The notes beneath the pieces are model-generated. The model ran no database searches, had not been told where the DNA came from, and was given only the letters and a program-made list of their open reading frames with translations. Positions 47,445-56,241 of a stretch of 64,000 bases of DNA are shown one piece after another. A program made the translations under genes and the position numbers. Numbering within the stretch: the stretch's first letter is position 1; every line of letters begins with the position of its first letter. The DNA comes from Flammeovirga sp. SJP92 (GTDB taxonomy: Bacteria > Bacteroidota > Bacteroidia > Cytophagales > Flammeovirgaceae): positions 178,836 to 242,835 of the forward strand of contig NZ_LQAQ01000019.1 in NCBI RefSeq assembly GCF_001583495.1, read 5' to 3'.

Positions 47445-48554
47445 TTATTTGAATGTGGCTTGGTAAGTTTCTAGTACTTCATCAACAGTTGTTGGTTTGG
47501 AAACGATCTTCTGGCCCGAACGCACCACGTTCACACCTTCAGCAAGAATCTTATCTCCTTTTTTGATGCCTTCGTCAATCACCAATAATTTGTCTGTTTT
47601 GATCCTTGAAGTCACTTTCTTAGTGTACAAAGAGTCCGTATCAGAAACTCTATACACAATCGTCTGTCCTTGTTGTTCAAATGTAGATTGATAAGGGATC
47701 ACCAAGGCATTGCTGACCATGTTGCTCACAATCACACGGGCACTACTACCATCTCTCAAAACACCTTCCTGATTAGGGAACTTCGCTCTAAAAGACACCG
47801 AACCCGTTTCCTGATTGATACTACCAGAAATCGTTACAATATGTCCTTCATTGGCATACATAGAACCGTCCGCTAATTGCAATTGTACAGCAGGAAGGTT
47901 TTTAATTTTCTCTTCCATGTCTTTCCCCTTCACATCTTTGGTGAAAGAAAGGAAATCTCTCTCGTTCATGGAGAAATAAGCAAACACATTCTGAATGTCA
48001 GACACCTCTGTCAATGAAGCCGTATTGGGGCCTACCAATGTTCCCTGACGGAAATTAATAGAACCGACCACTCCATTCACCGGGCTTGTGATTGTAGCAT
48101 AACTAATGTTGGCATAGATCGTATTCAAGTTACTTTTCATCTCCGCTAATCTTGCCTCAGCGGTTTTCAGTTGAATTTCCGAGATTACTTTCTTTTCTAC
48201 TAACGGGCGCAAACGGTCCACTTCCACTTCAGCCACTGCCACCTGAGCCTTTGCGGTTTCCACCTGCTCACTCAAAGAAGCCGTTTCGATATGAAAGAGT
48301 TTTTGCCCTTTTCTTACTTTCTGACCTTCGTCTACATAAACTGCGTCAATATAACCACTGATTTTAGCACGCACTTCACTACTGACTTCCCCCTTTACAC
48401 TTGCAGGGTACGATTTTTCGTAAGATACATCTCTTACCTCAGCCTCAACGACTTTATAAGGATGAATGGGTTTGTTGTTTGTAGTCTGTTCATCTTTATT
48501 ACACGATAGTACAAGAAGTGATAATAAAAGAATTAAGCTTTTGTTACTGGACAT
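47445..48554 (-). CDS. RND efflux periplasmic adaptor lipoprotein (AcrA/MexA type)
   Basis: 369 residues; lipobox LVLSC (about residue 18). Order: barrel-sandwich/lipoyl half-motif (VSGYIDAVYVDEGQKVRKGQKLF pattern near 65-90), alpha-hairpin (about 95-150), second lipoyl half (ATITSPVNGVVGSINFRQGTLV), beta-barrel and membrane-proximal domain. It links the pump to the outer-membrane channel. First gene of the operon; no local regulator gene is adjacent. Confidence 0.94.
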   Translation of the reverse strand: MSSNKSLILLLSLLVLSCNKDEQTTNNKPIHPYKVVEAEVRDVSYEKSYPASVKGEVSSEVRAKISGYIDAVYVDEGQKVRKGQKLFHIETASLSEQVETAKAQVAVAEVEVDRLRPLVEKKVISEIQLKTAEARLAEMKSNLNTIYANISYATITSPVNGVVGSINFRQGTLVGPNTASLTEVSDIQNVFAYFSMNERDFLSFTKDVKGKDMEEKIKNLPAVQLQLADGSMYANEGHIVTISGSINQETGSVSFRAKFPNQEGVLRDGSSARVIVSNMVSNALVIPYQSTFEQQGQTIVYRVSDTDSLYTKKVTSRIKTDKLLVIDEGIKKGDKILAEGVNVVRSGQKIVSKPTTVDEVLETYQATFK

Positions 48555-48921
48555 TATGATCCTGTCTGTTAGGGTTGATAATTAAGTTGTTGCAATTTCC
48601 TTCTTTTATATTAATTGTTTAAACGAAAGTTGATTCATTAGTATTTATTAAGAGTTTAGAGGTGGGAAAGTGGGGTGGTTTGGGGAGTTTGCTTCTTTTT
48701 CAGGAACTTATATATAGTTATTGCTTTTTCTTTTGATTTTTTTGCTAAAAAAATACACATAGTTTAAAAAGTAATAACTCTTCAAACCATGTGTAATTTA
48801 TTTATCATCTCCGTTTCTCTTTTCTAATTCTAATTTGAAAAATAATTCAAATTAACAGATATTTTGTATTTTACCTGAGACATAAAATATAAGGTCATAT
48901 AGCATGTTAAAGGAGTTATTT
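48555..48921. other. Intergenic region with terminator
   Basis: About 370 AT-rich bases between the efflux operon and the defence-like island. It holds a terminator (48747-48794). No gene, repeat module or consensus promoter was recognised. Confidence 0.5.
48747..48794 (-). terminator. Terminator of the Gabija-like operon
   Basis: Minus-strand stem ACACATGGTTT / AAACTATGTGT (one G-T pair) followed by a T-run, about 130 bases after the helicase stop. Confidence 0.7.
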
Positions 48922-50820
48922 TCATTCATGTATTGATTTTACATTTTCCTTTCCAAACCAACTCTTAGCTTGAGCAATTACCTCACTACTTGGATTATGA
49001 TAAAAAACAGTTAAGTTTTCTTTTGTTCTTGTGCAACATACATAGAATATTTTTTGGCTTCTTTCTAAAACACTTGCTCTTCCTGAATTGAGAAACAGTG
49101 CCTCGAAATTATAGTTTTTCCAACCTCCATTATCTAAAACCACAAGTACATTGTCAAATTCAGTTCCTTTTGTTTTGTGTTGAGTCGAAAATGGAGTACG
49201 TCCTTCAAGATATTCATATAGTTTTTGAAACTGAAGAAATGGTACACTTGCTACTCTGTTATAAACATAACTCATTTCTCTCTTAAAAGAAGTCAGTTTA
49301 TCACCAATAAAGCAAATACCTCTTTCATGTGCGTGTTGGACAATCTCTTCAATAGTTTTATCACCAACATTAATTAAATTATCAATGTCTTCTTTTAGTT
49401 GGCGTTTACCTGAAATTGAATTTATACGCTTCTGGGTATGTTTCAAAAATTCGTTGTAATCACCTGTTTTATATAAATGGATTATATGTTGAATCTTGTG
49501 AAGGTGCTTTATTAATTCATCTCGTCTACTTCCTTTTTTATTTTCATCGTCTTCATCTTGTTTCTTATCGTCAATTAACTGGTCTTTATCAACATAAGTC
49601 TTGATAAAAACAGAAAATGGAAGTCTCTTGGCAAAGGTAAAAAGGTCTTGATTCTGACTAATGAAAGATTGTTGGACTGGTGTTGGTTTAATTTTTTTTA
49701 GTTCATTATCTGTTTTTCCAACAGATAATGAATCAATAACTTCACCAAATGTTTTGTCCGAAAAATCAGTCTGAATGTTATTTTCTTTTAGGTACTTTCT
49801 AATTCTGTTTTTGAAATCGATTATCTTGTCTTTATCATAAATATCCATTAAATCTCTAAATCCAGCCTTATCTGCGATTAAGTTATGGGTCAGATTAAGT
49901 TCTTTAGCTTGAGTTTTCTTAGAGACAGTGTTATATTCAAAGTCCCAACCAAGCTCTGTTTTTAGCTTCTCTAAATCGTTTTTGTTGGATGAATAGCGAA
50001 ACTGTACAGTTCCTTGCTTAACCGTTCCACTTTGCATGTTAGGAGCATTACTATCGGTTGACGGTTCTTGTTCAATACTATCAGTCCGTAGTTTATTTGC
50101 CAAATCAATAATTAACTTAGGGTTACGGCGATTTTGCCTCTTTATTACTTCTTTTACTTTATCATTCTCAAGATATTTTACAATATCACCTACTCCTTCA
50201 TCATAAATTGCTTGCATTGAATCACCAAAAAAACCAATAATGCAAAATTTACTACTTTGAGTCATGTGTTCAAGAAATATTTCAATTACCTCTTCTTGTG
50301 TATCTTGATACTCATCAACAAAAATGTATTTGTATTTATCTTTTAGAATATCGCATAACTTCTTATGTTTTTTAAAAAGGTAATTTGAAAGTAATAGAAC
50401 TTCATCGTGAGAAATTCTACATTTAGAAAAGTTTGTTGAAAGATATGAGTATTCTATCTCATCAGAAAAAAAGTTAGTTGTAATAGGTGCTGTTTCGGTT
50501 GTTTTAAATTTTGTATTTTCTGGGTCATTAATTAATTCAACCAATGCTTCTACTATTTCTTTTTGATAACGCCTTATAACATCCCAAAGAAACTCGTGAA
50601 TAGTAGTTACGTTTAGGTTCTTATGATTTACTCGTTCATCAATTTCCTTAACAGCTGCATTGGTATATGTCATGCATGCAATTTTTTTTGTTGGGTTTTC
50701 TTCGATTACTTGTTTAATTACTTGAACAAGTGAATAGGTTTTACCACTACCAGCTCCACCGCTTAACAAAAAATTTTCTCCCCGATGGATGTGTTCCATT
50801 ATTTGTTGAAATTCGTCCAT
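48922..50820 (-). CDS. UvrD/PcrA-like superfamily 1 helicase, probable GajB-type partner of the OLD nuclease
   Basis: 632 residues. Motif I is GAGSGKT (22-28), motif Ia MTYTNAAVKEI, motif II YIFVDEYQDTQ (about 161-171), motif III GFFGDSMQAIYDE, motif IV RQNRRNPKLI, motif V STQHKTKGTEFDNVLVV (about 543-559) and motif VI YVCCTRTKENLTVF (about 590). A charged insertion (about 420-440) sits in the 2A/2B region. In Gabija systems a helicase like this works with the OLD-type nuclease GajA against phage. It starts 3 bases after the nuclease gene, so the two are translated together. Confidence 0.85.
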   Translation of the reverse strand: MDEFQQIMEHIHRGENFLLSGGAGSGKTYSLVQVIKQVIEENPTKKIACMTYTNAAVKEIDERVNHKNLNVTTIHEFLWDVIRRYQKEIVEALVELINDPENTKFKTTETAPITTNFFSDEIEYSYLSTNFSKCRISHDEVLLLSNYLFKKHKKLCDILKDKYKYIFVDEYQDTQEEVIEIFLEHMTQSSKFCIIGFFGDSMQAIYDEGVGDIVKYLENDKVKEVIKRQNRRNPKLIIDLANKLRTDSIEQEPSTDSNAPNMQSGTVKQGTVQFRYSSNKNDLEKLKTELGWDFEYNTVSKKTQAKELNLTHNLIADKAGFRDLMDIYDKDKIIDFKNRIRKYLKENNIQTDFSDKTFGEVIDSLSVGKTDNELKKIKPTPVQQSFISQNQDLFTFAKRLPFSVFIKTYVDKDQLIDDKKQDEDDENKKGSRRDELIKHLHKIQHIIHLYKTGDYNEFLKHTQKRINSISGKRQLKEDIDNLINVGDKTIEEIVQHAHERGICFIGDKLTSFKREMSYVYNRVASVPFLQFQKLYEYLEGRTPFSTQHKTKGTEFDNVLVVLDNGGWKNYNFEALFLNSGRASVLERSQKIFYVCCTRTKENLTVFYHNPSSEVIAQAKSWFGKENVKSIHE

Positions 50821-50823
50821 TGC

Positions 50824-53049
50824 TTAATCTTCCTTTAGCCAAGTTAAACCTTCATTAATATATGCTGGTGTTTGCCAATTACTATACAAATTACCATCAA
50901 TATCAGTCTTACTGTTTAACAGTATTTCAATTGCAAGAGATGGTTTACTATTGACTGCTTGTTCTGAAAAATCAAATACACTAATCTCATCACTTTTGAA
51001 TTTTTTCAAATATTTCGAAGTTAATGAATTAAACGAGTGATTTTTATTTTTTATAAACTCAGAGTTTATGTGAAAAAAAGCATCTTCAAAACTTCTTGCG
51101 TGATAATTTGCTTCTGGAGTTTGAAATACTAACAAAACATTTCCACTTTCGCTTGAGATCCATTTTCTTGGCTGTTCTAACCAAACATCTCCTTCTGTAT
51201 TTACCATCCATATTTTACAGTTATCTTTCTTTAAAATTTTCGCATCAAAATCCAAATTAGTATAATAGTTTAACTTTTTTTGATTTCCATGAAAGAAATG
51301 AAGTGCTGTATTAGACGTATGAGTTGCTGCAGAATTACTTGCGAAGCATTTTACAGTTTCTTTTTTCACATTCCCATTCCCATAACACTTGGGCGTAACA
51401 CCATCTGTTTCATACAGAACTTGCTCGTAGAAACTATCTATATCTGTAATGATTAAAGTTTTGACACCAATGAAATCAATAAATTTCTCAAATATCTGGG
51501 AGTAAGCACCTACTTCGACAATTGAAATATTTTGAGATAATAAAGGTAGAGTACTCCCTGTTATTTGATCAGTATGATATTCGTTGTCAAACTTTTTCAT
51601 CATAGCAGGAAGTAGGATTCTCTCTGTATCTCCTTCAATTAGTATTGCTTTATCAGCAAAAAACAGTTCGGCTCTATTTAAAGTAAGGTATTGTTTTAAA
51701 AAACGATAGTTTTCTTGCTCACCATTCTCTTCATATTCCTTTTCAAGGTCTTTAATATTTTTTGCAACAACATTATTATCTGTTGTTTTTTTGAGGTATT
51801 TTATATCATCATAGTCACTCTCTGAAACGATATGTGAACTGTGAGTACTTATGAGATATTGTAACTTTCTGTTGTTTCCATCTTCCCTTTTTATGCCTTC
51901 CTTAAGTAGTTCTTTTATGTTTTTTATAAACACAGACTGCATTTGTGGGTGGGTATGAGCCTCAGGTTCTTCTATGAAAAGTAAATTTATATCGGCTGGG
52001 ACTTCATCAGCCAATCGCCTAAAATCACTGACGAGATATTCAATTTCAAAAATCATACTTATCAGGTTCATATAACCAAGTCCATTGTAACTTTCAGGCA
52101 AAGAGCTATCAAATTGATTATACATAACAGTTGTGTTACCTTCTAATAATTCCCTGTGTTGTAATGTAGAAAGTATTTCAATTTGTGAATCATCTTGTTT
52201 TATTCCCCCAAATTTTTTTACTTTTTCAATCACTTCTTTAAACAAACCAGAATAAATATCACTCAATTCGATATCGGTATCAATTAGTTTATCTTGAAAT
52301 TCTTCAATTGCGTTTTGTTGTTCTGTTGATTCTTCTGATTTCTTATAGAGTTTAGATGTTTGGGATGATAATGTTTTATCTACATCGCGGTTTGAAACCT
52401 CTCTTTTTGCACTGATAAATTTAAAATTTAGAACATTCTGTATTGATATTTTTTCCTTTACTAAATCCTTATAATTATCTTCATTAGCTTCGGAAGTTGT
52501 TAAATCATATTCAACTGTTTTTCGAATAAAATTAAAGTAGTTTGTTGCATTCCTATCAAGAAAAAAGTTTAAACCCTTTTCTTCATATTCTGCATTATTT
52601 GCTTTTTTTTCAGCTTCTTTTTGTTTGAATATTTGAAAATCCTCCCTTAGGTTTTCCAAGAAACTATGGTGTAAAACAAAATCAAAACCTAAGACTATGA
52701 AATTATTTTCAGGGTTTAAGTCCATCATCAAACTACTTATATGTTCAAGGTTGTCGGAATCATTATACTCGATAAAAATCCTTAGACGAATACCAAACGG
52801 GGTATAATTTTCAACGCTTGGTATAACATTTTGAACTAAATCATAAAGTTGTTGTTTATTTTCGATATTAAAGTCATTATAGCTAAATTGCTTTCTATCA
52901 GACGGATTTAAGAATTTGTCTAACACACTCAACAAGGAAGTTTTACCAGTATTATTTTTTCCAATAACAAGGGATAGCTCGTCCTCTAAGTCAATACAGA
53001 AATCCTGTAGAAGTCTGTAGTTTTTCACTTTTATTTTCTTGATTTTCAT
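50824..53049 (-). CDS. OLD-family ATPase with TOPRIM nuclease domain (GajA-like)
   Basis: 741 residues. ABC-type ATPase: Walker A GKNNTGKT at 30-37, Walker B LLFIEEPEAHTHPQMQ at about 355-370, and the switch YLISTHSSHIV. The C-terminal TOPRIM has the catalytic Glu in AILIEGDTERILLP (about 470) and the DxD in LIITDIDSF (about 533), so it should be an active metal-dependent DNA nuclease. It is longer than typical GajA (near 580), with extra helical sequence inside the ATPase (about 120-300) and about 150 residues after the TOPRIM. It is followed at once by the helicase gene, as in Gabija. The call 'Gabija-like' is inference from domains and order. Confidence 0.86.
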   Translation of the reverse strand: MKIKKIKVKNYRLLQDFCIDLEDELSLVIGKNNTGKTSLLSVLDKFLNPSDRKQFSYNDFNIENKQQLYDLVQNVIPSVENYTPFGIRLRIFIEYNDSDNLEHISSLMMDLNPENNFIVLGFDFVLHHSFLENLREDFQIFKQKEAEKKANNAEYEEKGLNFFLDRNATNYFNFIRKTVEYDLTTSEANEDNYKDLVKEKISIQNVLNFKFISAKREVSNRDVDKTLSSQTSKLYKKSEESTEQQNAIEEFQDKLIDTDIELSDIYSGLFKEVIEKVKKFGGIKQDDSQIEILSTLQHRELLEGNTTVMYNQFDSSLPESYNGLGYMNLISMIFEIEYLVSDFRRLADEVPADINLLFIEEPEAHTHPQMQSVFIKNIKELLKEGIKREDGNNRKLQYLISTHSSHIVSESDYDDIKYLKKTTDNNVVAKNIKDLEKEYEENGEQENYRFLKQYLTLNRAELFFADKAILIEGDTERILLPAMMKKFDNEYHTDQITGSTLPLLSQNISIVEVGAYSQIFEKFIDFIGVKTLIITDIDSFYEQVLYETDGVTPKCYGNGNVKKETVKCFASNSAATHTSNTALHFFHGNQKKLNYYTNLDFDAKILKKDNCKIWMVNTEGDVWLEQPRKWISSESGNVLLVFQTPEANYHARSFEDAFFHINSEFIKNKNHSFNSLTSKYLKKFKSDEISVFDFSEQAVNSKPSLAIEILLNSKTDIDGNLYSNWQTPAYINEGLTWLKED

Positions 53050-53090
53050 CGTCTACATTTTATTCTAGATATCGGCACTCAAGTTTTCTA

Positions 53091-53155
53091 TAACGTCTCT
53101 TGTATGGTGTTTTAGCTGACAATAGGAAGCTATGCACTATACAAATTGTTAACTG
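53091..53155. other. attC-like imperfect palindrome
   Basis: An about 60-base hairpin: AAC(53092)/GTT(53150) outer pair, TTGTATGGTG (53100-53109) pairing with CACTATACAA (53135-53144), and TAGCT/AGCTA (53113-53117, 53128-53132) around a 10-base tip, with unpaired spacers between. The layout (R box, spacer, L box, tip) and the position 4 bases after the SEC-C gene stop resemble integron attC sites. The box sequences do not fully match GTTRRRY. Confidence 0.45.
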
Positions 53156-54004
53156 CTAGTCTTTTTTAATTGTTCTTGTGAATATCTTTTCAGCACTTGG
53201 ATTAGGTACAATAAACTCATAATGTGGATATTTTTTTCCTATATTCAGTCCACAACATTTTTTGAATTTTTTGAGTGAACCACAAATACAAGGGTCATTT
53301 CGATTAACACCTTTAAAATCCCCACCTGAAATCACTTTTTGGTTTACTTCTAAATCCCAAAATTCATAGGGGTCTTTAATATGTTGAAATAAATAATCTA
53401 CTGTTTGGTAATTATATTGATCAATTTGTTCTCCTGTATCTTTATCAGTCATAAACATTACCGCAAACTTATTTTCAGGATTTTGAACTAATGATATTCC
53501 CAAAATTTCAATATCAGTAACTACTCGATGACACATTTCACCATTATATATTTCTCCTACTACATGACCACAAGAATTCCTGATTGAAATTACCTTTCCA
53601 CATACACTACATTCTTTCTTTTTTTTGAGCAGTTCTGAACTTGCGAATAACTTATATGGAAAAATTACTTGTAAATTCTTAACTGATTTCTCAATGTGCC
53701 ATAGTTTAAACTGATGTTTATCAAACAAGAAATGTTTTTTTAGACTAGCAAATGTAATTTCTATATTTTCTAATTGACACCAACCTTCATAATATTTTTT
53801 ATTTTGCAAAAGCTTGAAAGCATCAATAAATAGTTTGTGTATTTTAATTATAGTTTGATAAATCCAAATTTGCTTTGCTTCCTCCTGCTTGTTTTCATCT
53901 ACATATACTTCTTTAAGAGATTGTAATTTTGATTCAAAATTATCGAGAGAAAAACTAGGGTTATGAATTTGGCTTAAACTAAATTCTATCTCACTGTTCT
54001 TCAT
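53156..54004 (-). CDS. SEC-C motif protein with an additional Cys/His cluster
   Basis: 282 residues. A helical N-terminal half (1-125) is followed by a zinc-knuckle-like cluster CSVCGK..CGHVVGEIYNGEMCH (about 132-160), then a beta-rich part and a C-terminal SEC-C motif NRNDPCICGSLKKFKKCC (about 234-251), a zinc-binding module known from SecA tails and from many accessory-gene proteins. No enzymatic motif. Its start overlaps the end of the 195-residue membrane-protein gene by 14 bases, so the two form a unit. Role unknown; location beside a Gabija-like pair suggests defence or another accessory function, by context only. Confidence 0.75.
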   Translation of the reverse strand: MKNSEIEFSLSQIHNPSFSLDNFESKLQSLKEVYVDENKQEEAKQIWIYQTIIKIHKLFIDAFKLLQNKKYYEGWCQLENIEITFASLKKHFLFDKHQFKLWHIEKSVKNLQVIFPYKLFASSELLKKKKECSVCGKVISIRNSCGHVVGEIYNGEMCHRVVTDIEILGISLVQNPENKFAVMFMTDKDTGEQIDQYNYQTVDYLFQHIKDPYEFWDLEVNQKVISGGDFKGVNRNDPCICGSLKKFKKCCGLNIGKKYPHYEFIVPNPSAEKIFTRTIKKD

Positions 54005-54578
54005 ATTCTTTCAGAGATTTCAAAACCTCTTGTATTTCAGAGGCTGGTCCTTCGTAACTTATATTCTTTGAACGACCTAAAGAGTCTTCAATTGTAACTG
54101 AAAAATCAATATGTGTCGGCTCTAGGTACTTTTTATCAGTAAGAGTACTTATATGTTTCTTACCCTTTGTTTGATTAGAATCATTTACAACCTCAATTTG
54201 AGGTTTAGATTTATCTTCTTTTATGTATTTATCATAAACATAGCTTGAAAAAACAGTGACAAAAAATGGTACTGCCACAGATTTAATAATGAATTTCCCT
54301 AGTTTTTTATAATCGTTATTGAATTCAAACTCTTGATAAAGTTCATCCGAGATACATATGTCTACATTAAAGTCTTGTGGTAGTTTTGCCTCCATATACC
54401 GAAGAAGTTCTTCGGTTCCAATAGGAAACATTATAGGATTTTCAGCTTCTCTTAAATCTTCAAATGGAATAATTAAAATTGATGCCTTCGATAAGGTTTG
54501 TTTTAAAATTGGTTCAATAAAATCTTTTTCTAACCAAGTTTCAAAGGTTTCTGATGTATTCGTTATAGTTATATCCAT
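53991..54578 (-). CDS. Hypothetical single-TM protein, translationally coupled to the SEC-C gene
   Basis: 195 residues. A soluble N-terminal domain (1-90, beta-alpha pattern with ASILIIPFED and a later FNVDICISDELYQEF) is followed by one hydrophobic segment (about 95-116, FIIKSVAVPFFVTVFSSYVY) and a charged C-terminal domain (about 125-195). No family recognised. The first gene of the four on this stretch; overlaps the SEC-C gene by 14 bases. A membrane sensor or effector partner of the SEC-C protein is a guess. Confidence 0.65.
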   Translation of the reverse strand: MDITITNTSETFETWLEKDFIEPILKQTLSKASILIIPFEDLREAENPIMFPIGTEELLRYMEAKLPQDFNVDICISDELYQEFEFNNDYKKLGKFIIKSVAVPFFVTVFSSYVYDKYIKEDKSKPQIEVVNDSNQTKGKKHISTLTDKKYLEPTHIDFSVTIEDSLGRSKNISYEGPASEIQEVLKSLKEYEEQ

Positions 54579-54965
54579 ATTAAGTTTATTATTATTGCAG
54601 TTAACATTCGATAAACAACATTATTAATAAAAACTCTCACACCACCACACTAAGTCTTTAGCTAAATATCAAAATAAGTTCGCTTGTTGTTTTAGTTTTA
54701 TTGTAAGAGATGCATGAATTTAAAAAAATATTGAATAACAAAAAACAAAACGAATTGAAAATTTGAATTTCATTTTCAATTCGTGAGCAAATGCAATTTT
54801 ATTTTGAAAGAGCGGAAAATGAGAGGCTTGAGCTTGGTTTTGGAAAGTTGAGGCATAAAAAAATCCCTGATTGAGGGATGAAGTTTGAAGGAAGAAGGAT
54901 GAAATTTGGAGGATGAAGGATGAAATGAGAGGTAAGAGGGATAAGGGAAGGGGGAAGAGAAGGGA
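54579..54965. other. Intergenic region at the left edge of the defence-like island
   Basis: GCAGTTAACA at about 54599-54608 repeats, in inverted orientation, the end of the attC-like hairpin at 53148-53156, so the two-gene unit is bracketed by TGTTAACTGC words. A hairpin (CGAATTGAAAA / TTTTCAATTCG, 54751-54782) probably terminates the HTH gene. 54870-54962 is purine-rich low-complexity sequence (GGATGAA, GAGGTAAGAGG) akin to the heptamer tracts. Confidence 0.55.
54740..54783 (-). terminator. Probable terminator of the HTH gene
   Basis: A perfect 11-bp stem CGAATTGAAAA / TTTTCAATTCG followed by T-rich sequence on the minus strand, about 180 bases past the stop. Confidence 0.55.
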
Positions 54966-55541
54966 TTAGACACACTTCTTCTGTTCCAACGTGTTGATTG
55001 GGTTTTTCCAGAGGGTAAATGGTGTTGTTTCTTTGATCAGTTCACGCATCCAATAGTATTTTGGACCGGGTTGGAATTCTTGTGCTCTAAGGAGGCGGAA
55101 GTGTTCCATCCAAAGGTCGTAGTATTGCCAATCGTCTTGATGATGGTAATACTTTTTGCCGAGACGATAGGCGTACCATTTTTTGAGGTAGACAAAGTCG
55201 TAGTTCTTGCCTTTTAGCTTGAGATCATAATACTGATCAGAAAGCCAATAGATGTATTTTCTTTCGGCGTAGAGTTCGTACTTGTTTTTTCGGTAAGGAT
55301 GCGGTGTAAAGGGATTCTTCTTTTTGGAGCCCACCATTTTTTTTCGGGCGAGGTACAACTTATGAGCGTACTCTGCATTGTATTTTTTGGTAACGGGATG
55401 TGTATTGCGTTTGAGTTCGCGGTAGATGGTGGAAGGAGAAACTTCTAAACCTTCTGCAATCTCTGCAACGGTAAACCGCTTGTCTTCGATCAAGCTTTGG
55501 ATGATTTTTCTGTGATGGAGTTGAAGGTTTTTCATCGTCAT
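54966..55541 (-). CDS. IS30-type helix-turn-helix protein without a transposase domain
   Basis: 191 residues. The N-terminus (about 6-46, HRKIIQSLIEDKRFTVAEIA then VSPSTIYRELKRN) is the HTH_38 domain that opens IS30-family transposases. Instead of a DDE integrase core, the rest is short, very Tyr/Trp/Lys-rich and basic, with no DDE-like acidic triad visible. It may be a domesticated DNA-binding protein or a remnant with a divergent tail. An inverted repeat with 16-base arms lies 19 bases upstream (55560-55634) and could be its operator. Single gene. Confidence 0.7.
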   Translation of the reverse strand: MTMKNLQLHHRKIIQSLIEDKRFTVAEIAEGLEVSPSTIYRELKRNTHPVTKKYNAEYAHKLYLARKKMVGSKKKNPFTPHPYRKNKYELYAERKYIYWLSDQYYDLKLKGKNYDFVYLKKWYAYRLGKKYYHHQDDWQYYDLWMEHFRLLRAQEFQPGPKYYWMRELIKETTPFTLWKNPINTLEQKKCV

Positions 55542-55559
55542 TCGTTTTTTGAGGGAAGC

Positions 55560-55634
55560 AGAAGAAACTTCAAGACCCTTGGGGCCAAAATCTGCTGGAC
55601 TTTATTTAGGTAAGGAGTTCTTGAAGTTTCTTCT
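55560..55634. promoter_or_regulatory. Inverted repeat upstream of the HTH gene, possible operator
   Basis: AGAAGAAACTTCAAGA (55560-55575) and its exact reverse complement TCTTGAAGTTTCTTCT (55619-55634) are separated by 43 bases just upstream of the HTH gene start. Perfect 16-base arms fit an operator for a dimeric regulator or the end of a small mobile element. Confidence 0.5.
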
Positions 55635-55749
55635 AGTTGTTTAAGCAGTTATAAGCAATAAGACAAAATTAATTACCATTTATTTTTGGCTTATTACTTA
55701 CAATCAAAAAAGAAAATCTAACTTCTCCCAATTTTAAATGTTTAACTAC

Positions 55750-56241
55750 TTATACAACAGCAACTTCAGGAAGCAAATCAAAATGATTGATGGTCCATCC
55801 TTGAAGGTTGGCATAGTCTACAACTACTTTTACCGTTTCTCTTAGCTCCTTTTTAAAGGCAAATTCCACTTCAGTTTCAAACTTGTTTTTGATAAATCCA
55901 AAACCGCATTTCGCTTCATAACGTTTACGGACTTCTCTTTCTTTGACATAGGCTTTGTCTCTAGCGAGTTGGGTATCGTCTTTCAACGCTCCTTCTGACA
56001 TATTGCCTAATAGTTCATCTAAGCTCAAAATCTCACTTTGAACTTTTGTTAATTCATTTAGTAACAACTGACGAGATGTTTCTCCTTGGTCGGACTGGTA
56101 TTCCCCTTTGGTATACTCCATCTGCAATTTCTTGTGCATCTGATGGATGGCATCAATAAAATATTGTGCTTCTTCTTGGGAACTTACGAATACTGATACG
56201 TTTTGATCGTTAAGCGTATCATTAAAATTAATAGCCTGCAT
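55750..56241 (-). CDS. Hypothetical helical protein
   Basis: 163 residues, no signal peptide or TM. Helical throughout: SSQEEAQYFIDAIHQMHKKLQMEY (about 20-43), a coiled-coil stretch (about 55-80) and a charged helix with YVKEREVRKRYEAKCGFGF (about 98-116). The C-terminus VVVDYANLQGWTINHFDLLPEVAVV may form a strand-helix end. No family recognised. Single gene near repeat islands. Confidence 0.55.
   Translation of the reverse strand: MQAINFNDTLNDQNVSVFVSSQEEAQYFIDAIHQMHKKLQMEYTKGEYQSDQGETSRQLLLNELTKVQSEILSLDELLGNMSEGALKDDTQLARDKAYVKEREVRKRYEAKCGFGFIKNKFETEVEFAFKKELRETVKVVVDYANLQGWTINHFDLLPEVAVV

Noticed and set aside
48922..54578. Complete integron cassette array
   Set aside because: Only one attC-like hairpin is seen, the box sequences deviate from consensus and there is no integrase, so only an attC-like element is reported.
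53156..54578. Toxin-antitoxin pair
   Set aside because: Overlap and size would allow it, but neither protein shows a toxin or antitoxin fold and one has a TM segment; no support.
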